Counted from the first letter of the stretch, positions 32,230 through 40,793 are shown. The stretch: 64,000 bases of DNA from Actinomycetota bacterium (GCA_020052375.1 JAGVPG010000033.1:1-64000), one strand, 5' to 3'. The notes: generated by a model not told the origin, from the letters alone. Made by a program: numbers and translations.

Positions 32230-34260
32230 TTGAGACTTATTGTCACCGAGAAAGACACGACCGCTAAAAGGATCGCCGATATCCTGTCCAAGGGTACCGC
32301 CGACATGGAGAAAAAGGGAGGTTCCGGTAAGGGCGGCATCCCGGTCTACAGCTTCTCCATTAACGGTTCATCCACACGCATCATCGGCCTGAAAGGGCAT
32401 ATACTGAAAGTCGATTTCCCTGAAGGATACGATAACTGGGAAAAGATCGATCCCGCAGAACTGGTCAATGCCGAGATCCAGAAGACGCCTATCTTAAAGT
32501 CGGTTTTAAAAGCGTTACAGACTGAGGCCAAGGGCGCGGAAGAAGTCGTTATCGCTACCGACTTTGACCGCGAAGGCGAGTTGATCGGCGTTGATGCCAT
32601 CAATATGATCAGACAAGTAAATCCGGACGCTTCGGTCAGTAGAGCCCGCTTCTCCTCGTTGACTGAGACCGAAGTCAAACAGGCGTTTTCCGATCTTAAG
32701 GAGCCTCATTACGAGATGGCTTCCGCCGGCGAAGCCAGGCAGGACATCGATCTTATCTGGGGAGCCGCGTTGACCAGGACGATATCTCTGGCTTCATCAA
32801 GACTCGGCAAGAACTTTCTTTCCGTAGGACGCGTTCAAAGCCCGACACTCGTTCTTTTATGCGAAAGGGAGAAGGAGCGGATCGCGTTTGTTCCGATACC
32901 CTACTGGCAGATAACGGCAGCCTTCGATAAGGACGGGCAGCGGTTGGATACGCTTCATAAGACCGAACGCTTCAAGGATGAGAAAGAAGCAAAAGCTGCT
33001 GTAAGCAAACTCGGCAAGGAAGGCACCGTTAAGAACGTCGAACGCAAGGAACGCCGGGTGAAACCCCCTACGCCATTCAACACCACGTCGTTTCTGGCGG
33101 CTGCGTCATCCATCGGCTTCTCGGCGGCTAACGCTATGAGGATAGCGGAAAGCCTTTATATAGGCGGATTGATCAGCTATCCGCGTACGGACAATACCCA
33201 CTATCCACCCTCGTTGGACCTTCGTGATGTCATCGACAGCATTGCGAGCGGGCCTTTCAGCGAACTGTGCGCGAAGGTCAGCGCCCAGAAAGAGATCAAA
33301 CCGACGGTCGGGAAGAAGAAAGCAACCGATCACCCACCGATATATCCGACGGGTGTGGCTGCGCAAGGCCGGTTGGATGACCGGGCATCGAAGATCTACG
33401 AGCTGGTCGTCAGGAGATTCCTGGCTACGTGTATGCCCCAGGCTCTATTTGAGAACATAAAAGCAATGCTGGATGTTAACGGCGAGGAATTCATAGCTAA
33501 AGGCGAGCGGGTTTTAAGCCAGGGTTGGTTGGAGTCATATTACTATCCGCGGCGCAAGGAAGTGCTGCTGCCCGATATCGCCGAGGGCGAGATCCTGCCT
33601 CTCATCGAACATGAACTGCTAAAGAAAGAGACTCAACCCCCGACGAGGTACGGCCAGGGTTCTTTGATCCAGGAGATGGAGAAACTCGGGTTGGGCACGA
33701 AGGCGACGCGGCACAACATAATACAGAATTTATACGACCGGTCTTATATAATGAGTGATCCTATCACACCGACCAAACTGGGCATGGCTGTGGCTGAATC
33801 ACTTAAGCAGTATGCAGTGACCATATCGACACCAGGAATGACCGCTGATCTGGAGAAAGACATGGACGATATAGCCGAAGGCAAGAAGGAGAGGCAATTG
33901 GTCGTCGAGAAGTCGCGGAGTGTCCTGACTACAACCGTAAGAGGCATACAGGAGCATGGAAGTAAGATCAAGGAAGAGATATGGAAGGGTGTCAATGAGG
34001 ACAGGGTCATCGGTAAGTGTCCGCAATGCCAGAAAGACCTCCTGGTCAGGAAGGCCAGGAAATCAGGTAAGAGATTTATCGGCTGCAGCGGATACCCCGA
34101 TTGCCGGGTCACCTATTCGCTTCCGCCATTCGGATTGATACAACCGGCGGGTGAATCCTGTCCAGATTGTGAAGCTCCAAAGCTCAAAGTCATAAACAAG
34201 GGTAAACCGCCGTGGGTCATATGTCCCAATATGAATTGCCCGGGCAAAGAAAAAAAATAG
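32230..34260 (+). CDS. topA: DNA topoisomerase I, archaeal type
   Basis: 676 aa from TTG. Toprim domain with EEVVIATDFDREGELIG; the catalytic Tyr lies in GGLISYPRTDNTHYPPS. Bacterial enzymes usually have GLITYMRTDS; SYPRTDN is the archaeal form, and the overall length also fits the archaeal subfamily. Two C-terminal zinc ribbons: CPQCQKDLLV...GCSGYPDC (about 595-625) and CPDCEAPK...CPNMNC (about 640-672). Relaxes negative supercoils. Such genes in bacteria point to transfer from Archaea, or to a lineage retaining this type. Confidence 0.88.
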   Translation: MRLIVTEKDTTAKRIADILSKGTADMEKKGGSGKGGIPVYSFSINGSSTRIIGLKGHILKVDFPEGYDNWEKIDPAELVNAEIQKTPILKSVLKALQTEAKGAEEVVIATDFDREGELIGVDAINMIRQVNPDASVSRARFSSLTETEVKQAFSDLKEPHYEMASAGEARQDIDLIWGAALTRTISLASSRLGKNFLSVGRVQSPTLVLLCEREKERIAFVPIPYWQITAAFDKDGQRLDTLHKTERFKDEKEAKAAVSKLGKEGTVKNVERKERRVKPPTPFNTTSFLAAASSIGFSAANAMRIAESLYIGGLISYPRTDNTHYPPSLDLRDVIDSIASGPFSELCAKVSAQKEIKPTVGKKKATDHPPIYPTGVAAQGRLDDRASKIYELVVRRFLATCMPQALFENIKAMLDVNGEEFIAKGERVLSQGWLESYYYPRRKEVLLPDIAEGEILPLIEHELLKKETQPPTRYGQGSLIQEMEKLGLGTKATRHNIIQNLYDRSYIMSDPITPTKLGMAVAESLKQYAVTISTPGMTADLEKDMDDIAEGKKERQLVVEKSRSVLTTTVRGIQEHGSKIKEEIWKGVNEDRVIGKCPQCQKDLLVRKARKSGKRFIGCSGYPDCRVTYSLPPFGLIQPAGESCPDCEAPKLKVINKGKPPWVICPNMNCPGKEKK

Positions 34261-34311
34261 CTAGTAGCTAGTAAATAAGAGACTTAAGCCACAAGCTACA
34301 AGCTACAAGCT
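34258..34311 (+). repeat. Period-7 repeats after topA
   Basis: TAGCTAG twice (34258-34271), the first including the topA stop codon, then ACAAGCT three times (34291-34311). Lies between topA and mdh. Confidence 0.7.
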
Positions 34312-34333
34312 AAAACTATAAGGTAGGATCAGT

Positions 34334-35257
34334 ATGAATAATAAGGTTGCGATCATAGGGACAGGACACGTTGGAGCGACAGCCGCTCATGTGATAGCCC
34401 AACGCGAGCTAGCGGATGTAGCCCTGATCGACATCGTTGAAGGAATGGCGAAGGGCAAAGCGATCGATATCATGCAAGCAGCGGCCATACAGGGTTCGGG
34501 GATCGAAATCACCGGCGGAGAAAGTTTCAGCCTTGTGGAAGGATCGGATATAGTCGTCATAACAGCCGGTTTTCCCCGTGGTCCGGGCATGTCGCGCAGC
34601 GATCTGATCAACAAGAACGCTCCTGTAATAGAGTCTGTGATCGAAAAGGTCAACGCACATGCGCCGGACTCGATAATCGTCATAGTCACGAATCCAGTGG
34701 ATGAGATGACGCTGTTCGCTTTCAATAAAAGCGGACGTCCGAGGTCGAAGGTCTTCGGTATGGGCGGTGCTCTGGATACAGGGCGGTTCATATATTTTAT
34801 CAGCCGCAGGCTGGGTGCGGATGCATCGGATGTGGAAGCCATGGTAGTCGGTGCTCACGGTGACGCTATGATCCCTCTTGTACGCCAGGCTAAGGTGAAA
34901 GGCGAACAGCTTGCCGATCTCTTGGACCCGCTCGAGATGGATGAGCTGGTAGAAAGCACAAAGAAAGGCGGGGCTCAGATCATATCGCTCCTCAAGCAAG
35001 GCAGCGCTTTCTACGGTCCGGGAACAGGTGTCGCCTCTACTGTCGAAGCAATCGTAAAGGATACGCGGGAAGTGATCCCTTGCTGCGCCGTCCTCGATGG
35101 GGAGTATGATGTCAGCGGGACAAGCATAGGCGTACCCGTTATGATAGGCAGGGAAGGAATCATCAAGATAGTCGAGACCGACCTGTCGGATGAAGAGACG
35201 GCGGTGTTCATGGAATCAGCGGTGTCGATCAGGCAAGCTCTCGAATCGATCGGATAG
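34334..35257 (+). CDS. mdh: Malate dehydrogenase
   Basis: 307 aa. NAD-binding IIGTGHVGATAAHVIA; the mobile-loop Arg in GFPRGPGMSRSDL selects malate over lactate; VTNPVDEMT and the catalytic His in GAHGDAMIPL follow. It belongs to the LDH-like malate dehydrogenase group. It interconverts malate and oxaloacetate and is followed at once by both fumarase subunits, forming a unit for the oxaloacetate-malate-fumarate segment. The binding site AGGAT precedes the ATG. Confidence 0.93.
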   Translation: MNNKVAIIGTGHVGATAAHVIAQRELADVALIDIVEGMAKGKAIDIMQAAAIQGSGIEITGGESFSLVEGSDIVVITAGFPRGPGMSRSDLINKNAPVIESVIEKVNAHAPDSIIVIVTNPVDEMTLFAFNKSGRPRSKVFGMGGALDTGRFIYFISRRLGADASDVEAMVVGAHGDAMIPLVRQAKVKGEQLADLLDPLEMDELVESTKKGGAQIISLLKQGSAFYGPGTGVASTVEAIVKDTREVIPCCAVLDGEYDVSGTSIGVPVMIGREGIIKIVETDLSDEETAVFMESAVSIRQALESIG

Positions 35258-35258
35258 C

Positions 35259-36107
35259 ATGTCAAGGATCATAAGAACGGAAGAGATCGCTAAAGCGGTA
35301 TCGCGGCTATGCCGGGATGCCAACCTCAAGCTGTCAGACGATGTCTACAGTGCCCTCCAAAACGCGTTAAGCATGGAAGAATCCTCGTTCGGTAAGGAAG
35401 TCCTGACTGAATTGATAGAAAACGCGGAAACGGCCGCCGAACTCGAGATACCTATTTGCCAGGACACCGGGTTCACGATCGTCTTCATCGATATGGGACA
35501 GGATGTTCACATCGAAGGCGGCGGTCTTAAAGATGCTGTCGACGCGGGAGTCCGCGAAGCCTACAGATCATCTCATTTCCGGACATCGGTAGCGGATGAC
35601 CATATCTTTTCACGTAAGAACACAGGTGATAATACACCATCTATCCTCCATCTGGAAATGGTCCCGGGAGACGTATTCAAAGTCACCGTCATGATCAAAG
35701 GTGGAGGAAGCGAAAGCGTCGGGCGTGCCGGTGTCTTAAAACCGGCGGAGGGGAAAGAAGGCATCAGGCGTTTTGTCTTAGAGACGGTCGAGGCGGCGGG
35801 ACCGAACCCTTGTCCGCCGATCATCGTCGGGGTAGGATATGGCGGTACGACCGACTACGCCGCTTATCTTGCTAAGAGGGCTTTGCTAAAGTCACTCGAT
35901 GAAAAGAATCCGGATCCGAATCTGGCGGAGTTGGAACAGGACCTCTTGGATTCGATAAACCGGCTCGGCATAGGACCGGCGGGTATGGGCGGCCGGGTTA
36001 CGGCGATAGCGACAAAGATAGCTACGCATCCTTCGCATATCGCGACAATGCCTGTGGCTGTTGATATCAGTTGTTACGCTTTAAGAAGAAAAAGTGTACA
36101 GATATGA
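35259..36107 (+). CDS. fumA: Fumarate hydratase class I, alpha subunit
   Basis: 282 aa from the ATG at 35259, one base after the mdh stop; a longer frame would overlap mdh without reason. The N-terminal domain of two-subunit class I fumarases/tartrate dehydratases: CQDTGFTIVFIDMG with the first cluster Cys, KGGGSESVG, and GGTTDYAAYLAKRALL; further cluster Cys in GPNPCPP. An oxygen-sensitive [4Fe-4S] hydratase interconverting malate and fumarate. Encoded with its beta subunit, overlapping by 4 bp. Confidence 0.92.
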   Translation: MSRIIRTEEIAKAVSRLCRDANLKLSDDVYSALQNALSMEESSFGKEVLTELIENAETAAELEIPICQDTGFTIVFIDMGQDVHIEGGGLKDAVDAGVREAYRSSHFRTSVADDHIFSRKNTGDNTPSILHLEMVPGDVFKVTVMIKGGGSESVGRAGVLKPAEGKEGIRRFVLETVEAAGPNPCPPIIVGVGYGGTTDYAAYLAKRALLKSLDEKNPDPNLAELEQDLLDSINRLGIGPAGMGGRVTAIATKIATHPSHIATMPVAVDISCYALRRKSVQI

Positions 36108-36685
36108 TAGATAACAGGGAACAGGGAACAGGGAATAAATATATAGAGCTGACAACGCCGCTTGTCGATAAAGATGTTGAACAATTGAGGGTTGGAGACC
36201 GGGTTTTACTGTCAGGGATTGTGTATACGGCGAGAGATGCCTCGCAGCGTCATATTGTAGAGGACCTGGAGGCCGGGAAAGAACTACCTGCTGACCTGAA
36301 AGGCCAGGTCCTATACTATACAGGTCCTTCTCCGGCAGGTCCGGGGCGGGTGATCGGATCGGCGGGTCCTACGACAAGCGCAAGGATGGATGTATATGTA
36401 CGTACGATGCTGGAACTTGGCGTGAAGGGCTTCATCGGTAAAGGCAGACGCTCGATGGATGTCCGGGATGACTTAAAAACGTACAAAGCGGTATATTTCC
36501 TGGCGACTGCCGGCGCGGGCGCGCTGCTTAGCCAGCACATAACGGCGGCCAAGGTCATCGGGTATCCTGAACTGGGACCGGAAGCGGTCTACGAACTTCA
36601 GCTGGATAGGTTCCCTTTGATAGTCGGCGATGATACCTATGGAGACGACATGTTTGAGAGGGAGTGGCCTCGATGGAAGAGATAA
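36104..36685 (+). CDS. fumB: Fumarate hydratase class I, beta subunit
   Basis: 193 aa from the ATG overlapping the alpha-subunit stop (ATGA). Normal homologues start near KYIELTTPLVDKDVEQLRVG. Here that is preceded by MIDNREQGTGN, encoded by a 7-bp tandem repeat (AACAGGG). No start codon remains nearer the conserved part, so translation now begins upstream of the repeat. The remaining domain is standard: YYTGPSPAGPGRVIGSAGPT and GFIGKGRRS. Supplies part of the active site to the alpha subunit. The gene symbol is provisional, as naming of two-subunit class I fumarases varies. Confidence 0.88.
   Translation: MIDNREQGTGNKYIELTTPLVDKDVEQLRVGDRVLLSGIVYTARDASQRHIVEDLEAGKELPADLKGQVLYYTGPSPAGPGRVIGSAGPTTSARMDVYVRTMLELGVKGFIGKGRRSMDVRDDLKTYKAVYFLATAGAGALLSQHITAAKVIGYPELGPEAVYELQLDRFPLIVGDDTYGDDMFEREWPRWKR
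36113..36140 (+). repeat. Period-7 repeat (AACAGGG)3 inside fumB
   Basis: Three perfect AACAGGG copies and a diverged fourth (AATAAAT), lying within the first dozen codons of the fumarase beta subunit. Confidence 0.8.
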
Positions 36686-37302
36686 AGATCGGTACTTTTG
36701 TCACTTTTGAAGGCATAGAAGGATCCGGCAAGGGGACACAGGTACATATGCTTTACGAGCATCTGGTCGAAGAGGGTTATAATGTCATCGCTACCAGGGA
36801 GCCGGGTTCGACCGCGATCGGTGATATCATCAGAGACGCCCTTCTCAACACGAAGTTCAATGAGATGACCCCAAGGACTGAATTGTTCCTTTTTGCCGCG
36901 GCCCGGGCTCAGCATGTGGAGGAGGTCATAAAACCGGCGTTAAGCGCCGGCAAGATCGTCCTTTGCGACAGATTCACCGACTCCACGCTGGCATATCAAA
37001 GTTACGGGCGGGGCATTGAGTTCCAGGAAGTCCTGCGCCTGGCCGACATGGCCGCTAGCAGTATAGTACCTGATCTCACTGTACTTCTGGAAATATCCGT
37101 AGAGATAGCTTTCAACAGGATAACACACGAACGCGCACTTGATAGGATCGAACTGGCAGACCACGGGATGCACAACCGGATAGCGGCCGGATATCTCAAA
37201 CTGGCCGAGAGATATTCCGAGAGATTCCAGATCGTCGATGCCTCGAAACCCCAGCTGGAAGTCCATAAAGCGATTACGAAGATAGTGAAAGACCTGCTAT
37301 AA
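36673..37302 (+). CDS. tmk: Thymidylate kinase
   Basis: 209 aa from the ATG at 36673, with AGGGAG eight bases upstream; the start lies inside the end of fumB. P-loop FEGIEGSGKGTQ, DRFTDSTLAYQ as the DR(F/Y) substrate motif, and ATREPGSTAIGD. The P-loop has GKGTQ, where GKSTQ or GKTTQ is more usual. Makes dTDP from dTMP. Directly precedes holB, a common pairing in Gram-positive lineages. Confidence 0.92.
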   Translation: MEEIKIGTFVTFEGIEGSGKGTQVHMLYEHLVEEGYNVIATREPGSTAIGDIIRDALLNTKFNEMTPRTELFLFAAARAQHVEEVIKPALSAGKIVLCDRFTDSTLAYQSYGRGIEFQEVLRLADMAASSIVPDLTVLLEISVEIAFNRITHERALDRIELADHGMHNRIAAGYLKLAERYSERFQIVDASKPQLEVHKAITKIVKDLL

Positions 37303-37303
37303 T
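37295..37303 (+). promoter_or_regulatory. holB: Extended -10 (TGCTATAAT), leaderless holB promoter
   Basis: TGC-TATAAT, six bases, then the holB ATG at 37310. The element covers the last codons and stop of tmk. No Shine-Dalgarno precedes holB. Confidence 0.5.
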
Positions 37304-37309
37304 AAAACT

Positions 37310-38275
37310 ATGAAGAATGAGTGGGACCGGATCGTAGGGCAAGATGACGCGGTCTTCTATATAAAGAAATCCATAGAGTCAGGCAGTCTCTCGCACGCGT
37401 ATCTCATATGCGGTCCTCCGGGTGTCGGAAAGACGATGATGGCATACGCGATGGCTTCGTCACTCCTGGATACGAACGGCGCGCATCCCGATCTTTCTTT
37501 GGTCGAACCGCAGGGTAACTTCTTAACAATCGACCAGGTGCGAGCAATCAGTCGCGATATACAGCTGAAGCCGTTTGCCGGTTCTCATAAGGTCTACATA
37601 ATAAAACACGCAGATGCCATGAATCAGGAATCGGCAAACGCGTTTTTAAGGACCCTGGAGGAGCCACCTCCTTATGTTCTTTTTGTCCTGACGACTTCCA
37701 ATCCCGGACGGGTCATCGGGACTATTTTAAGCAGGTGCCAAAGGGTAGATTTGAAGAGCATCTCACAGGGTCTGATCAAGGAAACGCTGAAAGACCAGTA
37801 CGGCATGGATGAGGAAAGGGTTTTGACAATAGCCCGGCTCGCGGCCGGTTCATTGAAACGGGCTCATGAGCTGGTTTCAAATGAAGAGTCCATGGATTTG
37901 AGAGACGAGGTGCTATTGTTGCTCAATACCACCGGGAAACGTGATATGTTGTCATGGGTACGGATGTCGGATACGCTAGTCACCAGGGTAAAGACGAAAG
38001 AGCAGGACCGTTACCAGGCAAATGTAAGAGAAGTCTTGAACGCTCTCGCGTCCTGGTACCGTGACGCGTGGGTGATAAGAGAAAGCCGTTCCGACGACTT
38101 GATATACAATAGAGACCGGGTAGACCAGCTACAAGATTTTGCCGCCGGTCATGAGGCAAGCTCGCTGATCGATGGGCTTAATATTCTGGAAGACGCCAGG
38201 AGGTCGCTATCGTTGAATGTCAATAAGGATCTGCTGCTCGAGAACGCTATCGTCTCTTTGAGCGGTCTGGAATAG
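37310..38275 (+). CDS. holB: DNA polymerase III delta' subunit
   Basis: 321 aa. AAA+ fold: IVGQDDAVFYIKKSIESGSL, Walker A CGPPGVGKTMM, HPDLSLVEPQGNFLTIDQVR, NAFLRTLEEPPPYVLFVLTT, and the sensor region ILSRCQRVD. The clamp-loader zinc module, normally four Cys between Walker A and HPD, is missing: only about ten residues (SSLLDTNGA) separate them. The rest of the protein is normal, so it probably acts in the clamp loader without zinc. Followed 17 bp later by ricT, an order also known from Firmicutes. Confidence 0.88.
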   Translation: MKNEWDRIVGQDDAVFYIKKSIESGSLSHAYLICGPPGVGKTMMAYAMASSLLDTNGAHPDLSLVEPQGNFLTIDQVRAISRDIQLKPFAGSHKVYIIKHADAMNQESANAFLRTLEEPPPYVLFVLTTSNPGRVIGTILSRCQRVDLKSISQGLIKETLKDQYGMDEERVLTIARLAAGSLKRAHELVSNEESMDLRDEVLLLLNTTGKRDMLSWVRMSDTLVTRVKTKEQDRYQANVREVLNALASWYRDAWVIRESRSDDLIYNRDRVDQLQDFAAGHEASSLIDGLNILEDARRSLSLNVNKDLLLENAIVSLSGLE

Positions 38276-38292
38276 ATTAAGGTGATGGTATA

Positions 38293-39099
38293 ATGCCGGT
38301 AGTCGTAAGTGTATCGCTTAAAAAATCGGGCAAAGCCCTTTACTTCGATCCCGCTAATATCAAACTGGAAGCCGACGACAAAGTGATCGTCGAAACGGTG
38401 AGAGGTCAGGAGTTCGGGGAAGTGATCCAGCCACCCAAGGAGTTGCCGGATAACGAACTGGTGGCGCCGCTTAAACGGGTGATAAGGGTGGCCACCCGGG
38501 AAGATATCGAGCAGGAAAAACGCAATACGGCCAACGAGAAGAAAGCGTTCAAAACGGGACTTGAAAAGATAAAAAAGCACGGCTTGCCGATGAAGCTTGT
38601 CGAAACCGAGTGCCTTTTCGATGGCAGCAAGATGATCTTTTATTTCACAGCGGAGGGGCGCGTCGATTTCCGCGAACTGGTCAAAGATCTTGCTTCTACG
38701 TTCAAGACGCGGATAGAATTGAGGCAGATAGGGGTCCGTGACGAGGCGAAATTCATAGGTGGACTAGGTCCTTGCGGGCGAGACTTGTGTTGTCGTTTGT
38801 TCCTGTCTGATTTCGAGCCCGTCTCGATCAAGATGGCCAAGGAACAGAACCTACCGTTAAATCCCATCAAGATATCCGGTATATGCGGGCGTCTGATGTG
38901 CTGCCTTAAATATGAGACGGAGTTCTACGAAGAGTTCAACAAGGTAGCGCCTAAGATGGGTTCGCATGTAGCGACGCCGGAAGGGGACGGAAGAGTCGTC
39001 GGTTATTGCGCGCCGAAGCAGAGCGTGATCGTCGAGGTCGAGAATCAGCGGCAGGTACAGGTACCGCTGGAGGATGTAAAAGTTCAAAAGAAGAAGTAA
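38293..39099 (+). CDS. ricT: RicT/YaaT-like PSP1 domain protein
   Basis: 268 aa. PSP1 C-terminal domain family: GEVIQPPKELPDN, then a cysteine-rich core GGLGPCGRDLCCRLFLSDF and SGICGRLMCCLKYE, with VSIKMAKEQNLPLNPIK between. In Bacillus the homologue RicT forms the Ric (YaaT/YlbF/YmcA) complex with iron-sulfur clusters that adjusts RNase Y processing. The ATG lies within a TATAAT; AAGGTG upstream serves as binding site. Located after holB as in many genomes. Confidence 0.9.
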   Translation: MPVVVSVSLKKSGKALYFDPANIKLEADDKVIVETVRGQEFGEVIQPPKELPDNELVAPLKRVIRVATREDIEQEKRNTANEKKAFKTGLEKIKKHGLPMKLVETECLFDGSKMIFYFTAEGRVDFRELVKDLASTFKTRIELRQIGVRDEAKFIGGLGPCGRDLCCRLFLSDFEPVSIKMAKEQNLPLNPIKISGICGRLMCCLKYETEFYEEFNKVAPKMGSHVATPEGDGRVVGYCAPKQSVIVEVENQRQVQVPLEDVKVQKKK

Positions 39100-39112
39100 A
39101 ATAAAGTGTCTT

Positions 39113-39187
39113 GCCGGCGTAGCTCAGTGGTAGAGCAGCTCACTCGTAATGAGCAGGCCGTCAGTTCGACTCTGACCGCCGGCTCCA
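39113..39187 (+). tRNA. tRNA-Thr (CGT)
   Basis: 75 nt with encoded CCA. Acceptor GCCGGCG pairs with CGCCGGC; the T-loop is GTTCGAC-like; the anticodon loop is CTCGTAA, giving anticodon CGT. It starts 13 bp after ricT and is followed by a repeat-rich region. Confidence 0.95.
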
Positions 39188-39216
39188 CCCAATCAGTGTG
39201 TGCTCACACACCCCAC

Positions 39217-39280
39217 GTGTCGTTGCGAGGGAGCCTGCCTGCCGGCAGGCAGGCGAAGCGACCGAAGCAATCTGCGCAAA
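39217..39280 (+). repeat. Dispersed repeat, TCGTTGCGAGGGAG..CAATCTGCGCAAA family
   Basis: Begins GTGTCGTTGCGAGGGAG and ends CGACCGAAGCAATCTGCGCAAA, with an inner palindrome CCTGCCTGCCGGCAGGCAGG. A shorter copy without the inner palindrome lies at 58984-59029, and a reversed, diverged one at 62776-62822. Confidence 0.75.
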
Positions 39281-39519
39281 CATAAAAGTGAGTGCTCGCA
39301 GCCGGATATTGCATTAAGACATCCTCCTGGAAACTGTCCTTGATTTGTACTCACATTTCCTCAGGTCGTTCAGAAGACTCTTTTTTACACTTGGCCCAAA
39401 GGTCTCCCTCACAGACCTGGTAAATACTCGCACAAATCTAAGGTCAGCTCCCGATGTCGGCTGAATTAATACAATATCCTCCCGCGAGCACATCAAAATT
39501 AAACGTGTTAAGCAAATGC

Positions 39520-39563
39520 TGTCATACTGAGAAGGTCTGCGAAGCAGACCGACGAAGGAACTA
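39520..39563 (+). repeat. Dispersed repeat, TGTCAT.CTGAGAAGGTC family
   Basis: TGTCATACTGAGAAGGTC, a hairpin GGTCTGCGAAGCAGACC, then GACGAAGGAACTA. A second copy at 46788-46832 has changed but still complementary arms (GGTCG..CGACC). Confidence 0.7.
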
Positions 39564-39688
39564 CGTAAACGGAAACCGCTCCCGAATCAACCTAATGAGA
39601 AGCAAAGCACGAATAGCTCAGCAAAACATGAACTGTCGTCCGCCCGAAACTCGTTCCCTTGGCGTTTGATCACTTCATGTATACGAAA

Positions 39689-39735
39689 AACGACGTCATT
39701 GTGAGGCCGCCGATAGGCGGTCGAATCAACCCAGG
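39689..39735 (+). repeat. Dispersed palindromic repeat, GACGTCATTGTGAGG family
   Basis: Copy with stem GGCCGCC-GATA-GGCGGTC and the tail GAATCAACCCAGG. Relatives at 143-188 and 46858-46902. Confidence 0.7.
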
Positions 39736-39999
39736 TCAGTGAGTATGTAAAGTTTAACAACTTGCCTATCGCTTTTACTTCAGCTCTTCATCCTTCATCC
39801 TTAAGCTCTTACATGTCATATAATGGAGAAACCATACGAGATGTCTTTCCTGTCACAGTAGGGGAAAGTATACTCTTATAAGGAACGGCATCAAGATAAC
39901 ACATCGTGAACAGATGCACAGATTGTCATAAGAAGAAAAAGAAGAATTTGACATGTAACAATTGTCACAAAAGGTGATCTTGTCATTTAATGCAACATC

Positions 40000-40028
40000 T
40001 TGACACTTTAAGACCATATTGGTACAAT
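40000..40028 (+). promoter_or_regulatory. Consensus sigma-70-type promoter
   Basis: TTGACA (40000-40005), 17-bp spacer, TACAAT (40023-40028). It lies 84 bp upstream of the lipoprotein gene at 40112 and is the best-formed promoter of the window. Confidence 0.75.
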
Positions 40029-40111
40029 GAAAAAGGAGTAACGTGAAAGTTATCACAAACCTGCAAAAACTAATACACAATTAAAACTTATCTATAAGGA
40101 GGCGGTCAAAG

Positions 40112-40642
40112 GTGTCGAAAAAGATGGTGTTTCGGATCCTCTTTGCAGTTGCGGTAATAGCGCTTATGGGGTTGGTGCTGACAGGATGCAGCTCACCCGG
40201 TGGAGGAGCGGAGGAAAAAGAAGCGAGCAAAGGCGAAACCATAAAAATAGGAGATGTCAAATACACGGTGACGGGCGTCGATAAAATGAAAGAAGTCGGC
40301 AAGGAAGGCAATATCATGAAGGCCAAGGGTAATTATATCGTCGTCGACTTGACGATCGAGAATATCGGCAAGGAACGGGCAGAATTCGACGGTGATATGG
40401 CTAAGCTGTGGGATGAAGGTGAGCAGGCGTATGACCTTGACCTTGAAGCCTCCGCGGCTGCCTGCTCGGCTTCGGGCATAGCCGACACAGTAAACATCTG
40501 GTTCGGCGCAATAGAGCCGGGCGAGACGATCAAGTCACGAGCCGTTTTCGATCTATCACCCGAAATAAAGGACCTGAAGATCGAGCTTCGCAACCCGGAG
40601 ATCGGCAGCGAAGAAAGAGGTTTTGTAAAACTGGGGATCTAG
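40112..40642 (+). CDS. DUF4352-type lipoprotein
   Basis: 176 aa from GTG, with AAGGAGG upstream. Lipobox VLTGC (Cys26), a Gly/Glu-rich linker, then an immunoglobulin-like domain: GETIKIGDVKYTVTGVDKM, NYIVVDLTIENIGKERAEF and an end reading FVKLGI. This is the telokin-like DUF4352 pattern seen in many Gram-positive surface lipoproteins. A pair of Cys-containing loops (AAACSASG) is unusual. Function unknown; attached to the outer face of the membrane. Confidence 0.75.
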   Translation: MSKKMVFRILFAVAVIALMGLVLTGCSSPGGGAEEKEASKGETIKIGDVKYTVTGVDKMKEVGKEGNIMKAKGNYIVVDLTIENIGKERAEFDGDMAKLWDEGEQAYDLDLEASAAACSASGIADTVNIWFGAIEPGETIKSRAVFDLSPEIKDLKIELRNPEIGSEERGFVKLGI

Positions 40643-40666
40643 GCAAAGGAGACGAGACATTCCGCT

Positions 40667-40695
40667 TTGCGTCGGTTGTAGTAGTCTGTTAGAAT
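40667..40695 (+). promoter_or_regulatory. Promoter of the initiator tRNA
   Basis: TTGCGT (40667-40672), 17-bp spacer, TAGAAT (40690-40695) with the extension TGT before it. The tRNA starts 13 bases downstream. Confidence 0.55.
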
Positions 40696-40707
40696 TAGGG
40701 TTCGCGA

Positions 40708-40784
<77 letters not shown>

Positions 40785-40793
40785 AGCAAAGAG

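Larger units (their letters stand above)
39188..40111. other. Repeat-rich intergenic region after tRNA-Thr
   Basis: 924 bp without a convincing gene. It contains copies of three dispersed repeat families (listed separately), a period-7 run CTTCATC/CTTCATC/CTTAAGC at 39786-39806, and a promoter region at its end. From about 39920 TTGTCA/TTGACA occurs five times (39923, 39948, 39962, 39980, 40000), a possible operator array for the lipoprotein gene downstream. Stretches 39300-39515 and 39565-39685 show nothing recognisable. Confidence 0.6.

Noticed and set aside
39314-39496. 60-codon open frame on the minus strand in the tRNA-Thr intergenic region
   Set aside because: Basic, no recognisable domain, no binding site, surrounded by repeats. 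A transposase remnant was considered but nothing supports it.
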